Origin: Streptomyces sp. HNM0574
Lineage (GTDB): Bacteria; Actinomycetota; Actinomycetes; Streptomycetales; Streptomycetaceae
DNA: 64,000 nucleotides
Assembly (NCBI RefSeq): GCF_012726235.1
Contig: NZ_JAASAH010000012.1
Location: 62,001-126,000, forward strand
Direction: 5' to 3'
In this document: in pieces, positions 8,393 to 16,657 of the stretch
Numbering within the stretch: the first letter of the stretch is position 1
Layout of the letters: each line of letters starts with the position of its first letter
Position numbers and translations under genes: made by a program
The notes under the pieces: generated by a model
Seen by the model: the letters and a program-made list of their open reading frames with translations, nothing else
Told to the model about the DNA's origin: nothing
The model's database searches: none

Positions 8393-8839
8393 TCAGGCCG
8401 CGACGACCTCGACGTCGACCTTGGCGGTCACGTCGGCGTGCAGACGGACCGAGACCTGGTGCGCGCCCAGGGTCTTGATCGCGTTGCCCACCTCGATGCG
8501 GCGCTTGTCCAGCTCGGGACCGCCCGCGTCCTTGACGGCCGAGGCGATGTCGGCCGGGGTGACGGAGCCGAACAGACGGCCCTGGTCGCCGGCGCGGACC
8601 GGGAGGCGCACCTGGGTGCCCTCAAGGCGGCCCTTGACCTCGTTGGCCTGCTCGATCGTCGCGATCTCGTGGATCTTGCGAGCGCGGCGGATCTGCTCGA
8701 CGTCCTTCTCGCCACCCTTGGTCCAGCGGATCGCGAAACCGCGCGGGACCAGGTAGTTGCGGGCGTAGCCGTCGCGGACCTCGACGATGTCGCCGGCGGA
8801 ACCGAGACCGGAGACCTCGTTGGTCAGGATGATCTTCAT
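8393..8839 (-). CDS. rplI: 50S ribosomal protein L9
   Basis: The 148-residue product starts [25 protein letters not shown] and continues with [13 protein letters not shown], the diagnostic N-terminal L9 domain that binds 23S rRNA. The long connecting helix and C-terminal domain ([28 protein letters not shown]) are complete. It is the last gene of the conserved rpsF-ssb-rpsR-rplI operon. Confidence 0.97.
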   Translation of the reverse strand: MKIILTNEVSGLGSAGDIVEVRDGYARNYLVPRGFAIRWTKGGEKDVEQIRRARKIHEIATIEQANEVKGRLEGTQVRLPVRAGDQGRLFGSVTPADIASAVKDAGGPELDKRRIEVGNAIKTLGAHQVSVRLHADVTAKVDVEVVAA

Positions 8840-8857
8840 CAGTCGGTCACCCTTTCC

Positions 8858-9094
8858 TTATCGAGCGGTCGAGGTGTAGGGCAGCAGCGCCATCTCACGG
8901 CTGTTCTTCACGGCCGTGGCGACGTCACGCTGGTGCTGGGTGCAGTTGCCGGTGACCCGGCGGGCACGGATCTTGCCGCGGTCGGAAATGAACTTCCGCA
9001 GCAGGTTCGTGTCCTTGTAGTCGACGTAGGAGATCTTCTCCTTGCAGAAAACGCAAACCTTCTTCTTGGGCTTGCGGGGAGGCGGCTTCGCCAT
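8858..9094 (-). CDS. rpsR: 30S ribosomal protein S18
   Basis: The 78-residue protein [20 protein letters not shown] has the CxxC that marks a zinc-type S18. It continues with [24 protein letters not shown] and ends in [21 protein letters not shown]. The ATG at 9094 was chosen over an upstream ATG because GGAGAGAG lies just before it and the S18 family begins there. S18 pairs with S6 on the small-subunit platform, and the S6 gene is two genes upstream. Confidence 0.97.
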   Translation of the reverse strand: MAKPPPRKPKKKVCVFCKEKISYVDYKDTNLLRKFISDRGKIRARRVTGNCTQHQRDVATAVKNSREMALLPYTSTAR

Positions 9095-9172
9095 GTCTCT
9101 CTCCAGATGATTCAAGAAGTGTGCAGCTAGGAGCCGGACTTCCACAGTCCTGCCGGTCCGGGGACCGGAGGA

Positions 9173-9739
9173 TCAGAAGGGGGGCTCCTCCGAGTAGCCA
9201 CCACCGGAGCCACCGCCCCAGCCGCCGCCACCGCCCTGGCCGCCGGCCGGTGCGCCCGTGGCCCACGGGTCACCCGCGGGGGCGCCGCCGCCCTGGCCGC
9301 CGGGGCCGCCGCCCCAGCCGCCCTGGCCCTGACCGCCCTGGCCGCCGCCGAAGCCGCCACCCTGGCCGCCGCGGCCGCTGGTCTTGGTGACCTTGGCCGT
9401 GGCGTTGCGGAGACTGGCGCCGACCTCGTCGACGTCCAGCTCGTAGACCGTGCGCTTGATGCCCTCGCGGTCCTCGTAGCTGCGCTGCTTGAGGCGGCCC
9501 TGCACGATGACGCGCGTTCCCTTGGTGAGGGACTCGGCGACGTTCTCCGCCGCCTGCCGCCAGACCGAGCAGGTCAGGAACAGGCTCTCGCCGTCCTTCC
9601 ACTCGTTGGTCTGCCGGTCGAAGGTGCGGGGGGTGGACGCGACGCGGAACTTCGCGACCGCCGCACCGGAGGGGGTGAAGCGCAGCTCGGGGTCGTCGAC
9701 GAGATTGCCGACGACCGTGATGACGGTCTCGCCTGCCAT
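9173..9739 (-). CDS. ssb: Single-stranded DNA-binding protein
   Basis: The 188-residue product has an N-terminal OB fold ([39 protein letters not shown]; residues 1-110). A Gly-rich linker of about 60 residues follows, then the acidic tip SEEPPF. The tip recruits replication and repair proteins; it is EEPPF here instead of the more usual DDEPPF. It coats single-stranded DNA in replication and recombination. It lies between rpsF and rpsR, the standard bacterial arrangement. Confidence 0.96.
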   Translation of the reverse strand: MAGETVITVVGNLVDDPELRFTPSGAAVAKFRVASTPRTFDRQTNEWKDGESLFLTCSVWRQAAENVAESLTKGTRVIVQGRLKQRSYEDREGIKRTVYELDVDEVGASLRNATAKVTKTSGRGGQGGGFGGGQGGQGQGGWGGGPGGQGGGAPAGDPWATGAPAGGQGGGGGWGGGSGGGYSEEPPF

Positions 9740-9895
9740 GGGGTACCTCTCGGCGGGTGCTGCTGGCTGTAGCTGGCTGCTGTGGCCTCTGGTGGCCCTC
9801 CGGAACCGCTGGCTCCGGGGGGCGTGGATCTACTCGGACCCGTCAGGACGGCCGGACTCGGCGGCCCGGTCCGTCGCTCGGCTCAGAGAGCCTGC

Positions 9896-10186
9896 TCAGT
9901 GAGCGGCGGGACGGAGGACCTTGGTCCGCAGGACCGACTCGCTCAGGTTCATCTGGCGGTCGAGTTCCTTGACGGTCTCAGGCGTGGTCTGCAGGTCGAT
10001 GACCGAGTAGACGCCCTCGGGCTTCTTCTTGATCTCGTAGGAGAGCCGGCGACGGCCCCAGGTGTCGACCTTCTCGACCTTGCCGCCGTCCTCACGGACG
10101 ACCGACAGGAAGTTCTCGATCAGCGGGGAGATCGAGCGCTCCTCGAGATCGGGGTCGAGGATCACCATCACCTCGTAGTGACGCAT
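9896..10186 (-). CDS. rpsF: 30S ribosomal protein S6
   Basis: The 96-residue product [18 protein letters not shown] has the S6 ferredoxin-like fold, with [23 protein letters not shown] as the conserved RNA- and S18-binding region. The ATG at 10186 has GGAGGTGGG upstream. This is the first gene of the rpsF-ssb-rpsR-rplI operon. The 217 bases upstream presumably hold the operon promoter; no clear boxes were recognised. Confidence 0.97.
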   Translation of the reverse strand: MRHYEVMVILDPDLEERSISPLIENFLSVVREDGGKVEKVDTWGRRRLSYEIKKKPEGVYSVIDLQTTPETVKELDRQMNLSESVLRTKVLRPAAH

Positions 10187-10403
10187 TAAGAACCCACCTC
10201 CTCTGGACTCAGCGGCCACGGTCGTTCCGTGGCAGGAGGGTCGTGATGCGTGTCGCATGACCGGAGCCATGCAGACGGTCCAGCGTACCCGGCACCCGCC
10301 CCCGGGTTGAAATTCAGGTGCGGTTCCCCGCAATCTGGACGTCTCGGGTGTGGCCGGTGTCACAGAGGCGCCGGGCGCGCGGGTTCCGGTCAGGAGGTGC
10401 CGC

Positions 10404-10715
10404 ATGGCACAGGCAGTCAGGCACGGACACGGACGCAGTCTCTTCTCCCTCCTCAACACCGACGGCAAGGCCCATCCCGTGGAGAACGCCTTCGCCGCGG
10501 TGACGATCCTGCTCGGCGCGATCGCCGCGATCTCGGCGATCTGGCCCGCCGCGCACCACCTCAGCTCCTGGACGGGGCTGGTCGGCATCGGCACCGGGCT
10601 GTGGGGGCAGTTCATCTCGGCCACGACGGCCGAGCGGTTCGTCCTGATCATCGGCCTGGGCGCGTCCGCGGTCGGCTTCTACCTCGGCGTCGCACACGGC
10701 GGCCTGTACGGCTGA
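10404..10715 (+). CDS. Small membrane protein, unknown function
   Basis: The 103-residue protein has a polar N-terminus ([18 protein letters not shown]), then three hydrophobic stretches around residues 33-52, 55-73 and 77-97. The start is fixed by a strong GGAGG 7 bases before the ATG. No family motif is recognised beyond similarity in kind to the small integral membrane proteins common in Streptomyces. It lies divergent from rpsF and upstream of femX, with about 160 bases to the latter. Confidence 0.75.
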   Translation: MAQAVRHGHGRSLFSLLNTDGKAHPVENAFAAVTILLGAIAAISAIWPAAHHLSSWTGLVGIGTGLWGQFISATTAERFVLIIGLGASAVGFYLGVAHGGLYG

Positions 10716-10878
10716 CCACCGCTGAACCACGGCGGGACCCCGGCCGTTCCCGCCACCCCCGGCGGCCCGTTCGCGCCCCGCGGTGCGGGCCGCGGGCGGC
10801 CGGGGGATGGCCGTGCGGGGGTGCGGGCCCAGTAGGCTTCCCGGCGAGTCACCACAGTCGCCGGAGGAGCGTCCCCGC

Positions 10879-12000
10879 ATGAGCCTGACCCTGAGGACCA
10901 TCAGCCGAGAGCAGCATCTGGCGTTCATCCAGAGCCAGCCCTCGGCCAGCCACTGTCAGGTGCCCGCCTGGGCGGACGTCAAGGGCGAGTGGCGCTCGGA
11001 GAACCTGGGCTGGTTCGGCGAGACCAGTGGGGAACTCGTGGGCGCGGGCCTGGTGCTGTACCGGCAGCTGCCGAAGGTGAAGCGGTACCTGGCGTACCTG
11101 CCCGAGGGCCCGGTGATCAACTGGTACTCGCCGCAGCTGGAGGAGTGGCTCCAGCCGATGCTGGCGCACCTGAAGCAGCAGGGCGCGTTCTCGGTGAAGA
11201 TGGGCCCGCCCGTGGTGATCCGGCGCTGGGACGCCCCGGCCATCAAGAAGGGCATCCAGGACCCGGAGGTCAAGCGGCTGCGGGACATCGAGGCCACGCA
11301 CATCGAGCCGCGTGCCTTCGAAGTGGCCGACCGGCTGCGGAAGATGGGCTGGCAGCAGGGCGAGGACGGCGGCGCCGGCTTCGGTGACGTGCAGCCGCGG
11401 TACGTCTTCCAGGTGCCGCTGGCCGAGCGTTCGCTGGAGGAGGTCCACAAGGGCTTCAACCAGCTGTGGCGGCGCAACATCAAGAAGGCCGACAAGGCCG
11501 GTGTGCAGGTCGTCCAGGGCGGCCTGGAGGATCTGGACGACTGGCAGCGGCTGTACGAGATCACGGCCGAGCGGGACAAGTTCCGGCCGCGTCCCAAGTC
11601 CTACTTCGAGCGCATGTGGAAGGTCCTGAACGCCGAGGACCCGAACCGCATGCGGCTGTACTTCGCCGAGCACGAGGGCGAGCGGATCGCCGCCGCGACG
11701 ATGCTGATCGTCGGCGAGCACGTCTGGTACTCCTACGGCGCCTCGGCGAACCACAAGCGCGAGGTGCGCCCGTCGAACGCCATGCAGTGGAAGATGCTGC
11801 AGGACGCGTACGCGCTCGGTGCGAGCGTCTACGACCTGCGCGGCATCAGTGACTCGCTGGACGAGACGGACCACCTCTTCGGTCTGATCCAGTTCAAGGT
11901 GGGCACCGGCGGTGAGGCCGCCGAGTACATCGGTGAGTGGGACTTCCCGCTCAACAAGCTGCTGCACAAGGCGCTGGACATCTACATGTCCCGCCGCTGA
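10879..12000 (+). CDS. femX: FemX-type peptidoglycan cross-bridge aminoacyltransferase
   Basis: The 373-residue protein belongs to the FemABX family (duplicated GNAT folds). These enzymes use aminoacyl-tRNA to add an amino acid to the third residue of the lipid-linked peptidoglycan stem, which in Streptomyces is Gly on LL-diaminopimelate. Recognisable blocks are QVPAWADVKGEWRSENLGWF, YLPEGPVINWYSP, the basic LWRRNIKKADKAG, and YDLRGISDSLDETDHLFGLIQFKVG near the end. GGAGGAG lies 10 bases before the ATG. The alanine-racemase-like gene follows 62 bases downstream, so the two cell-wall genes are likely co-transcribed. Confidence 0.88.
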   Translation: MSLTLRTISREQHLAFIQSQPSASHCQVPAWADVKGEWRSENLGWFGETSGELVGAGLVLYRQLPKVKRYLAYLPEGPVINWYSPQLEEWLQPMLAHLKQQGAFSVKMGPPVVIRRWDAPAIKKGIQDPEVKRLRDIEATHIEPRAFEVADRLRKMGWQQGEDGGAGFGDVQPRYVFQVPLAERSLEEVHKGFNQLWRRNIKKADKAGVQVVQGGLEDLDDWQRLYEITAERDKFRPRPKSYFERMWKVLNAEDPNRMRLYFAEHEGERIAAATMLIVGEHVWYSYGASANHKREVRPSNAMQWKMLQDAYALGASVYDLRGISDSLDETDHLFGLIQFKVGTGGEAAEYIGEWDFPLNKLLHKALDIYMSRR

Positions 12001-12062
12001 GCCTCACCCACCGCCCGCGCACCGACACCCGAACGCACCCCAGGAAAGGTTTCGTACCGGCC

Positions 12063-13094
12063 ATGGCGCTCACCCTCTACGTCGACACCGATCGCTGGCG
12101 GGCGCACCAGCGCGCGGTCGTGCAGCAGTTCCCTGGCATCGTGCCGGTCTGCAAGGGCAACGGCTACGGATTCGGGCACGAGCGGCTGGCCGAGGAGGCC
12201 ACCCGTTTCGGCTCCGACATCCTGGCCGTCGGCACGACCTACGAGGCCGCCCGGATCAAGGACTACTTCGGCGGCGACCTGCTGGTGCTGACCCCGTTCC
12301 GGAAGGACGAGGAGCCGGTGCCGCTGCCGGACCGGGCGATCCGCTCGGTCTCGTCGGTCGAGGGCGTCGGGCTGATGCGCGGGGCGCGCGTCGTCATCGA
12401 GGTCATGAGCAGCATGAAGCGGCACGGGGTCACCGAGGAGGACCTGCCGAAGCTGCACGCGGCGATCGACGAGGTCCGTCTTGAGGGCTTCGCGATCCAT
12501 CTGCCGCTGGACCGCGCGGACGGTTCGGACGCGGTGGAGGAGGTCATCGGCTGGATGGACCGGCTGCGCGCGGCGCGGCTCCCGCTGGACACGATGTTCG
12601 TCAGCCACCTGAAGCCGGACGAGTACATGCGGCTGACGCAGCAGTTCCCGCAGACGAACTTCCGCGCGCGGATCGGCACCCAGCTGTGGCTGGGCGATCA
12701 CGAGGCGACGGAGTACCGGGGCGCGATCCTGGACGTCACGCCGGTGCAGAAGGGCGACCGCTTCGGTTACCGGCAGCAGAAGGTCGCCGGTGACGGCTGG
12801 CTGGTGGTCGTCGCGGGCGGTACCTCGCACGGGGTGGGCCTGGAGTCGCCGAAGGCGCTGCACGGGATGACCTCGCGGGCGAAGGGCGTCGCGCGGGCCG
12901 GGCTGGCCACGGTGAACCGGAATCTGTCGCCGTACCAGTGGGCGGGCAAGCAGCGCTGGTTCGCGGAGCCGCCGCACATGCAGGTGTCGATCCTGTTCGT
13001 GCCGTCCGAGGCGGGCGAGCCGAAGGTCGGCGAGGAGCTGGTGGCGAGCCTGCGGCACACGACGACGACGGTGGACCGTACGGTCGACCGCTGA
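12063..13094 (+). CDS. Alanine racemase-like PLP protein
   Basis: The 343-residue product has the N-terminal TIM-barrel signature of fold-III PLP enzymes, PVCKGNGYGFG. Its Lys is the expected Schiff-base lysine, though the block differs from the VKANAYGHG of housekeeping Alr. The C-terminal part (RIGTQLWLGD, GYRQQKVAGDGWLVVVAGGT) matches a short beta domain. It is shorter than typical Alr (about 370-390). Placement directly after femX suggests a role in cell-wall amino acid supply or modification, but racemase activity is not established. AGGAAAGG precedes the ATG. Confidence 0.8.
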   Translation: MALTLYVDTDRWRAHQRAVVQQFPGIVPVCKGNGYGFGHERLAEEATRFGSDILAVGTTYEAARIKDYFGGDLLVLTPFRKDEEPVPLPDRAIRSVSSVEGVGLMRGARVVIEVMSSMKRHGVTEEDLPKLHAAIDEVRLEGFAIHLPLDRADGSDAVEEVIGWMDRLRAARLPLDTMFVSHLKPDEYMRLTQQFPQTNFRARIGTQLWLGDHEATEYRGAILDVTPVQKGDRFGYRQQKVAGDGWLVVVAGGTSHGVGLESPKALHGMTSRAKGVARAGLATVNRNLSPYQWAGKQRWFAEPPHMQVSILFVPSEAGEPKVGEELVASLRHTTTTVDRTVDR

Positions 13095-13115
13095 GTCTCC
13101 TCCGTCCCGACTTCC

Positions 13116-13147
13116 GCGCCCCCACGGTCTGTTGACCGCGGGGGCGC
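13116..13147. terminator. Hairpin between racemase-like gene and tetR gene
   Basis: A 14-base stem with one mismatch (GCGCCCCCACGGTC against GACCGCGGGGGCGC) encloses a TGTT loop. It lies just past the stop of the racemase-like gene and just before the convergent tetR stop. Confidence 0.75.
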
Positions 13148-13154
13148 TGTCGTG

Positions 13155-13742
13155 TCAGGGGAGCAGGGCGGCGAGGAAGGTCTCGATCTCGGGGGCCGGG
13201 TCGGTGGTGTCCTCTTCCGGGAGGGGGACGAGCGCGCGGTGCAGCATGAGGCCGTCGAGGTAGTCGAAGAGCATCCGGCAGTGCTGTCCGGGGGCGGCCG
13301 AGCCGAGGTGGCGCAGCCAGTCGGCGGCCCAGGTGATGAGCGCGGTGCGGCTGCGGGCGAGGGGTTCGCGGACGTCCGCGCGGGCGGCTCCCTCGACGAG
13401 GAGCGCGTACCGGGCGACGGTGCGGACGCGGCCGGGTCCGGTGGTGGCCGTGTGCACCATCCGGCCCAGCAGGACGGCCAGTTCGCGGGCCATGCCGGGG
13501 AGTTCGGCGTGCTGGAGGTTCTCCCAGTCCTGCCGGTCGAGGGCTTCGAGGTGGGCGACGACGCCGGTGACGAGTGCGTCGCGGCTGCGGAAGCAGTTGG
13601 ACGCGGTGCCCGGCGGAACCTGGGCGGCGCGGTCGACGGCCTGGTGGGTGAGTCCGCGGGCGCCGGCGGTGCCCAGGACGGTCAGTGCCGCGTCGAGGAC
13701 CTGCCGTCGTCTGCCGCCCGCTGCCGGGGTCCTGGTGGCCAT
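13155..13742 (-). CDS. TetR family transcriptional regulator
   Basis: The 195-residue protein carries an N-terminal TetR helix-turn-helix (RRRQVLDAALTVLGTAGARG, THQAVDRAAQVPPGTASNCF, residues 10-55) and a C-terminal ligand domain. The ATG at 13742 begins the folded part; an upstream in-frame ATG at 13799 lies within the operator. It is divergent from the FAD monooxygenase gene with paired operators between them, so it most likely represses that gene and itself. The ligand is unknown, perhaps a substrate of the monooxygenase. Confidence 0.88.
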   Translation of the reverse strand: MATRTPAAGGRRRQVLDAALTVLGTAGARGLTHQAVDRAAQVPPGTASNCFRSRDALVTGVVAHLEALDRQDWENLQHAELPGMARELAVLLGRMVHTATTGPGRVRTVARYALLVEGAARADVREPLARSRTALITWAADWLRHLGSAAPGQHCRMLFDYLDGLMLHRALVPLPEEDTTDPAPEIETFLAALLP

Positions 13743-13774
13743 GCCGCTCGTCTCCTTCGCCGTCCGTCCCCGTT

Positions 13775-13811
13775 CACTATATTCGTAGTGCCGCGGCACT
13801 ATAAACGTAGT
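13775..13811. promoter_or_regulatory. Paired TetR operators between tetR and monooxygenase
   Basis: CACTATATTCGTAGT (13775-13789) and CACTATAAACGTAGT (13797-13811) are direct repeats 22 bases apart, each an ACTA-n6-TAGT half-palindrome. Together they create the perfect palindrome TAGTGCCGCGGCACTA at 13786-13801. They cover the divergent promoter region and end 11 bases before the monooxygenase ATG. Confidence 0.7.
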
Positions 13812-13822
13812 ACGGTCGGGAC

Positions 13823-14956
13823 ATGAACCTGAGCGGGACGAGGACAGCGGCCGTCGTCGGTGGCGGCATCGGCGGGCTCGCCGTGGCCCTGCGGCTGCGG
13901 CAGGCCGGCTGGGACGTCGAGGTACTGGAGCGCGCGCCCGAACTCCCGCGCGCGGGAACGGCGCTCGGGCTCTGGCCGAGCGCCCTGCGCGCCCTGGACG
14001 CGCTCGGCCTGGGCGACGCCGTCCGCGCGACCGGGCGGGCCCAGGCCGGCGGCGCCTTCCTGCGCGCGGACGGCAGCACCATCGCCGAGCTGGCCGTCGG
14101 GGAGCTGCGGCGCGGCACGGGGGACGGCGTCCGGCTCCTCTCCAGGCCCGCGCTGCTGGGCCTGCTCGGCGAGGCGGTACGGACGGCGTCCGGGCCCGGG
14201 TCGGTCACCCTGCGCCTCGGCGAGCCGGTGCCGGACGTCACCGCGCTGCGCGGCCGCGCCGAGGTGCTCGTCGCCGCCGACGGGGCGCACAGCCGGGCCA
14301 GGACGGCGCTGTTCGGGCCCCGGTACGCGGCCAGGTCCGTCGGCGTGACCGCCTGGCACGGCACCGTCGGCGGCGACGTGGACACCGTGACGGAGACCTG
14401 GGGCGCGCGGCGCCGCTTCGGCATCACGCCGCAGGAGGGCGGGGTCACCAACTGGTTCGCGTGCGCGGTCGGGCGGCCGGGCGCGCAGCGGGTGCGCGAG
14501 TCCGCGGACCGGGAGGCCGAACTGCGCCTGCTGCGCGGGCACTTCGGCGACTGGCACGGCGCGGTGCGCGCGGTGCTCGGCCGGGTCGAGCAGGGCGAGG
14601 GGCCGCTCCTCCGCCGCGAACTGCACACCCTCAGGCCGCCCCTGCCCAGTTACGTCCGCGACGGCATCGCGCTGATCGGCGACGCGGCGCACGTGATGAC
14701 GCCCGACCTCGGACGCGGGGCCTGCGAGGCGCTGGTCGACGGGGTGACGCTCGCCGACTGCCTGGTCCGGCACACGGGTTCGGGCGGCGGCGGGCTCGCG
14801 GCCGGGCTGCGGGCCTACGACGCGGAGCGGCGGCGGCCGACGCAGCGGCTGGCCCGGCAGTCGCTGCTGATGAACCGGATGGTGCACGCGCCCGTCGGCC
14901 CGGCGCGGAACGCGGTGCTGCGGGGTGCGCTGGCGCTGGGCGGTCCGCCGGTGTGA
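13823..14956 (+). CDS. FAD-dependent monooxygenase (PHBH-type)
   Basis: The 377-residue flavoprotein has the dinucleotide-binding motif VVGGGIGGLAVALRL (residues 11-25) and the second FAD motif GDAAHVMTPDLGRGACEAL. It also has a DG-type fingerprint (VLVAADGAHSRAR). This is class A aromatic hydroxylase/monooxygenase architecture, using NAD(P)H and oxygen. The substrate is unknown. It is controlled by a divergent tetR gene through two overlapping operator repeats, suggesting induction by a small aromatic or antibiotic-like molecule. It is followed by a strong hairpin. Confidence 0.88.
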   Translation: MNLSGTRTAAVVGGGIGGLAVALRLRQAGWDVEVLERAPELPRAGTALGLWPSALRALDALGLGDAVRATGRAQAGGAFLRADGSTIAELAVGELRRGTGDGVRLLSRPALLGLLGEAVRTASGPGSVTLRLGEPVPDVTALRGRAEVLVAADGAHSRARTALFGPRYAARSVGVTAWHGTVGGDVDTVTETWGARRRFGITPQEGGVTNWFACAVGRPGAQRVRESADREAELRLLRGHFGDWHGAVRAVLGRVEQGEGPLLRRELHTLRPPLPSYVRDGIALIGDAAHVMTPDLGRGACEALVDGVTLADCLVRHTGSGGGGLAAGLRAYDAERRRPTQRLARQSLLMNRMVHAPVGPARNAVLRGALALGGPPV

Positions 14957-15008
14957 CGGTCGGGAATCCGGGTGGGACGAGCCGGATGATCTTGGGTTTA
15001 GACTGGTC

Positions 15009-15051
15009 ACGGGCCCGAAGTCGCAAGCTCGGATTGCGACTTCGGGCCCGT
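15009..15051. terminator. Terminator between monooxygenase and GNAT genes
   Basis: A perfect 17-base stem (ACGGGCCCGAAGTCGCA) has a 9-base loop, located 52 bases after the monooxygenase stop and 32 from the convergent GNAT stop. Confidence 0.85.
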
Positions 15052-15082
15052 CCCGTCTCCGCCCCCGGTGCCGTGGGCCGGC

Positions 15083-15583
15083 TCAGAGCAGCATCTTGAA
15101 GCCCAGGTGCGAGGCCTCGAAGCCCAGCCGCTCGTAGAAGCGGTGCGCGTCGATCCGGGTGGCGTCGGAGGTGAGCTGGAGCACCGAGCAGCCCAGCCGC
15201 CTGGCCTCCTCGACGCACCACTCGAACATCCGCGTCCCCAGCCCGCCCGCGCGCACGTCCGCGTGCACCCGGACCGCCTCGATCAGCGCGCGGCTCGCGC
15301 CCTGCCTGGACAGCCCGGGGATGACGGTGAGCTGGAGCGTGCCGACCGTGCGGCCGTCCAGCTCGGCGACCATCAGGTGCTGGTTCGGGTCGGCGGCGAT
15401 CCGCTCGAACGCCGCGAGATAGGCGGCCGGTTCGTCCGGCGTCTCGCGCAGCGCGCCCAGGTGGTCGTCGGCGAGCATGCCGACGATCGCCGGGACGTCG
15501 CTCGCGGTGGCGCGGCGCAGGACGGGCGCGTCCTGCGCGCCGGCCGGTCCGTCGGCCTGGGGGGAGGGTGACGCAGTGCTCAT
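15083..15583 (-). CDS. GNAT family N-acetyltransferase
   Basis: The 166-residue protein opens with a proline-rich tail, then APVLRRATASDVPAIVGMLADD, the usual GNAT beginning. The central strand TVGTLQLTVIPGL leads to the acetyl-CoA pyrophosphate loop VRAGGLGTRMFEWCVEEA, and it closes with HRFYERLGFEASHLGFKMLL. The closest well-known type is the small-molecule or aminoglycoside-like acetyltransferase, but the substrate cannot be read from sequence. The ATG at 15583 was chosen since the frame further upstream lacks GNAT character and overlaps the divergent HAD gene's leader. Confidence 0.87.
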   Translation of the reverse strand: MSTASPSPQADGPAGAQDAPVLRRATASDVPAIVGMLADDHLGALRETPDEPAAYLAAFERIAADPNQHLMVAELDGRTVGTLQLTVIPGLSRQGASRALIEAVRVHADVRAGGLGTRMFEWCVEEARRLGCSVLQLTSDATRIDAHRFYERLGFEASHLGFKMLL

Positions 15584-15716
15584 GATCCGCACCCTACGCC
15601 CCGGAATCGGCCGGTGGCGCGGGGCTGTTGCCCGCTTTTCCGCCGCCGCGCACCCGGCCCCCGGGCGCTCCGGGCGGGCGTGTACGGAGGCCGTGGCGCG
15701 ACCTACCATCGGGCGC

Positions 15717-16448
15717 ATGACGACGCGTGCGCCACAGGCCGCCGGAGCGGAACCCCGTACGGGCCCGCGCCTGCACCTCTTCGACCTCGACGGGACGCTG
15801 ATGCGCGGTTCCGCCGCGCTCGCGATCTCGCGCCGGCTGGGGCTGGAACCGGAGACCCGGGAGCTGGAGCGCCGGTTCTCGGAGGGCCTGCTGACGCCGC
15901 CCGAGTTCGCGGCGGAGGCGTGCGCGCTGTGGGCGGAGCTCATCACGCACGCGCACGTGGCGGAGGCGTTCGCCGAGGCGCCGTGGCTGGACGGCATCCG
16001 CGAAGTATGGGACGAGATCAGGGAGTCGGGGGAGCACTGTGCGGTGATTTCCCTTTCGCCCGACTTCTTCGTCCGGCTGCTGGCGGAACAGGCCCCTCCG
16101 GGGCGGCGGTCGGAGGGCCTCCCGGCGGCGGACGGCCCGGGGCGCGGGGCCGACGCGGCGCGCGGCTCGGTCTGGCCCGCGCTCCCGTTCCGCGACCCGG
16201 TCGACCCGGCGGGCATCCTCTCCGCGGCCGCGAAGGTGAAGATCGCGGATGAACTGTGTGCCGCCTTCGGGGTGTCGAGGGCGGACTGCGTGGCCTACGG
16301 CGACTCGATGTCGGACGTCGCGCTCTTCGGCGCCGTACCGGTCTCGGTCGCGGTGAACGCGGACCACCACGTGAGCGGCCTGGCCGCGTACGAGTACCGC
16401 GGAGACGATCTCCGCGAGGCTTACCGACTCGCGCGTTACGAGGGGTAA
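15717..16448 (+). CDS. HAD superfamily hydrolase (SerB-like phosphatase)
   Basis: The 243-residue protein has HAD motif I LFDLDGTLMRG (nucleophile Asp and acid-base Asp), motif II in CAVISLSPDFF, a motif III Lys around AAKVKIADE, and motif IV VAYGDSMSDVALF. The order and the helical cap after motif I fit the phosphoserine-phosphatase-like subfamily. The cytoplasmic substrate is unknown. Upstream of the ATG there is little ribosome-site complementarity. It is divergent from the GNAT gene. Confidence 0.87.
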   Translation: MTTRAPQAAGAEPRTGPRLHLFDLDGTLMRGSAALAISRRLGLEPETRELERRFSEGLLTPPEFAAEACALWAELITHAHVAEAFAEAPWLDGIREVWDEIRESGEHCAVISLSPDFFVRLLAEQAPPGRRSEGLPAADGPGRGADAARGSVWPALPFRDPVDPAGILSAAAKVKIADELCAAFGVSRADCVAYGDSMSDVALFGAVPVSVAVNADHHVSGLAAYEYRGDDLREAYRLARYEG

Positions 16449-16657
16449 TTCGCGCTTAGTGGCCGGAATCACGGAATTCGGTGGAACCGTCTACGGGTCT
16501 TGTGCACTGAAGTCATAACGGTATGGTCGTCTGCGCATCGTCCGGTATGGATCGCTCTATGGGATTCCTCGGGCGTTGACACAGGGGGACGATTAGCCAC
16601 GCGTTCCGCTTGCGGAAGTGCGAAGACGGTCCGGGAGAGTTCGAGGCGAGGCTGAGC

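Noticed and set aside
16576-16581. TTGACA as a -35 box for the globin-reductase gene
   Set aside because: No acceptable -10 sequence is found 16-18 bases downstream.
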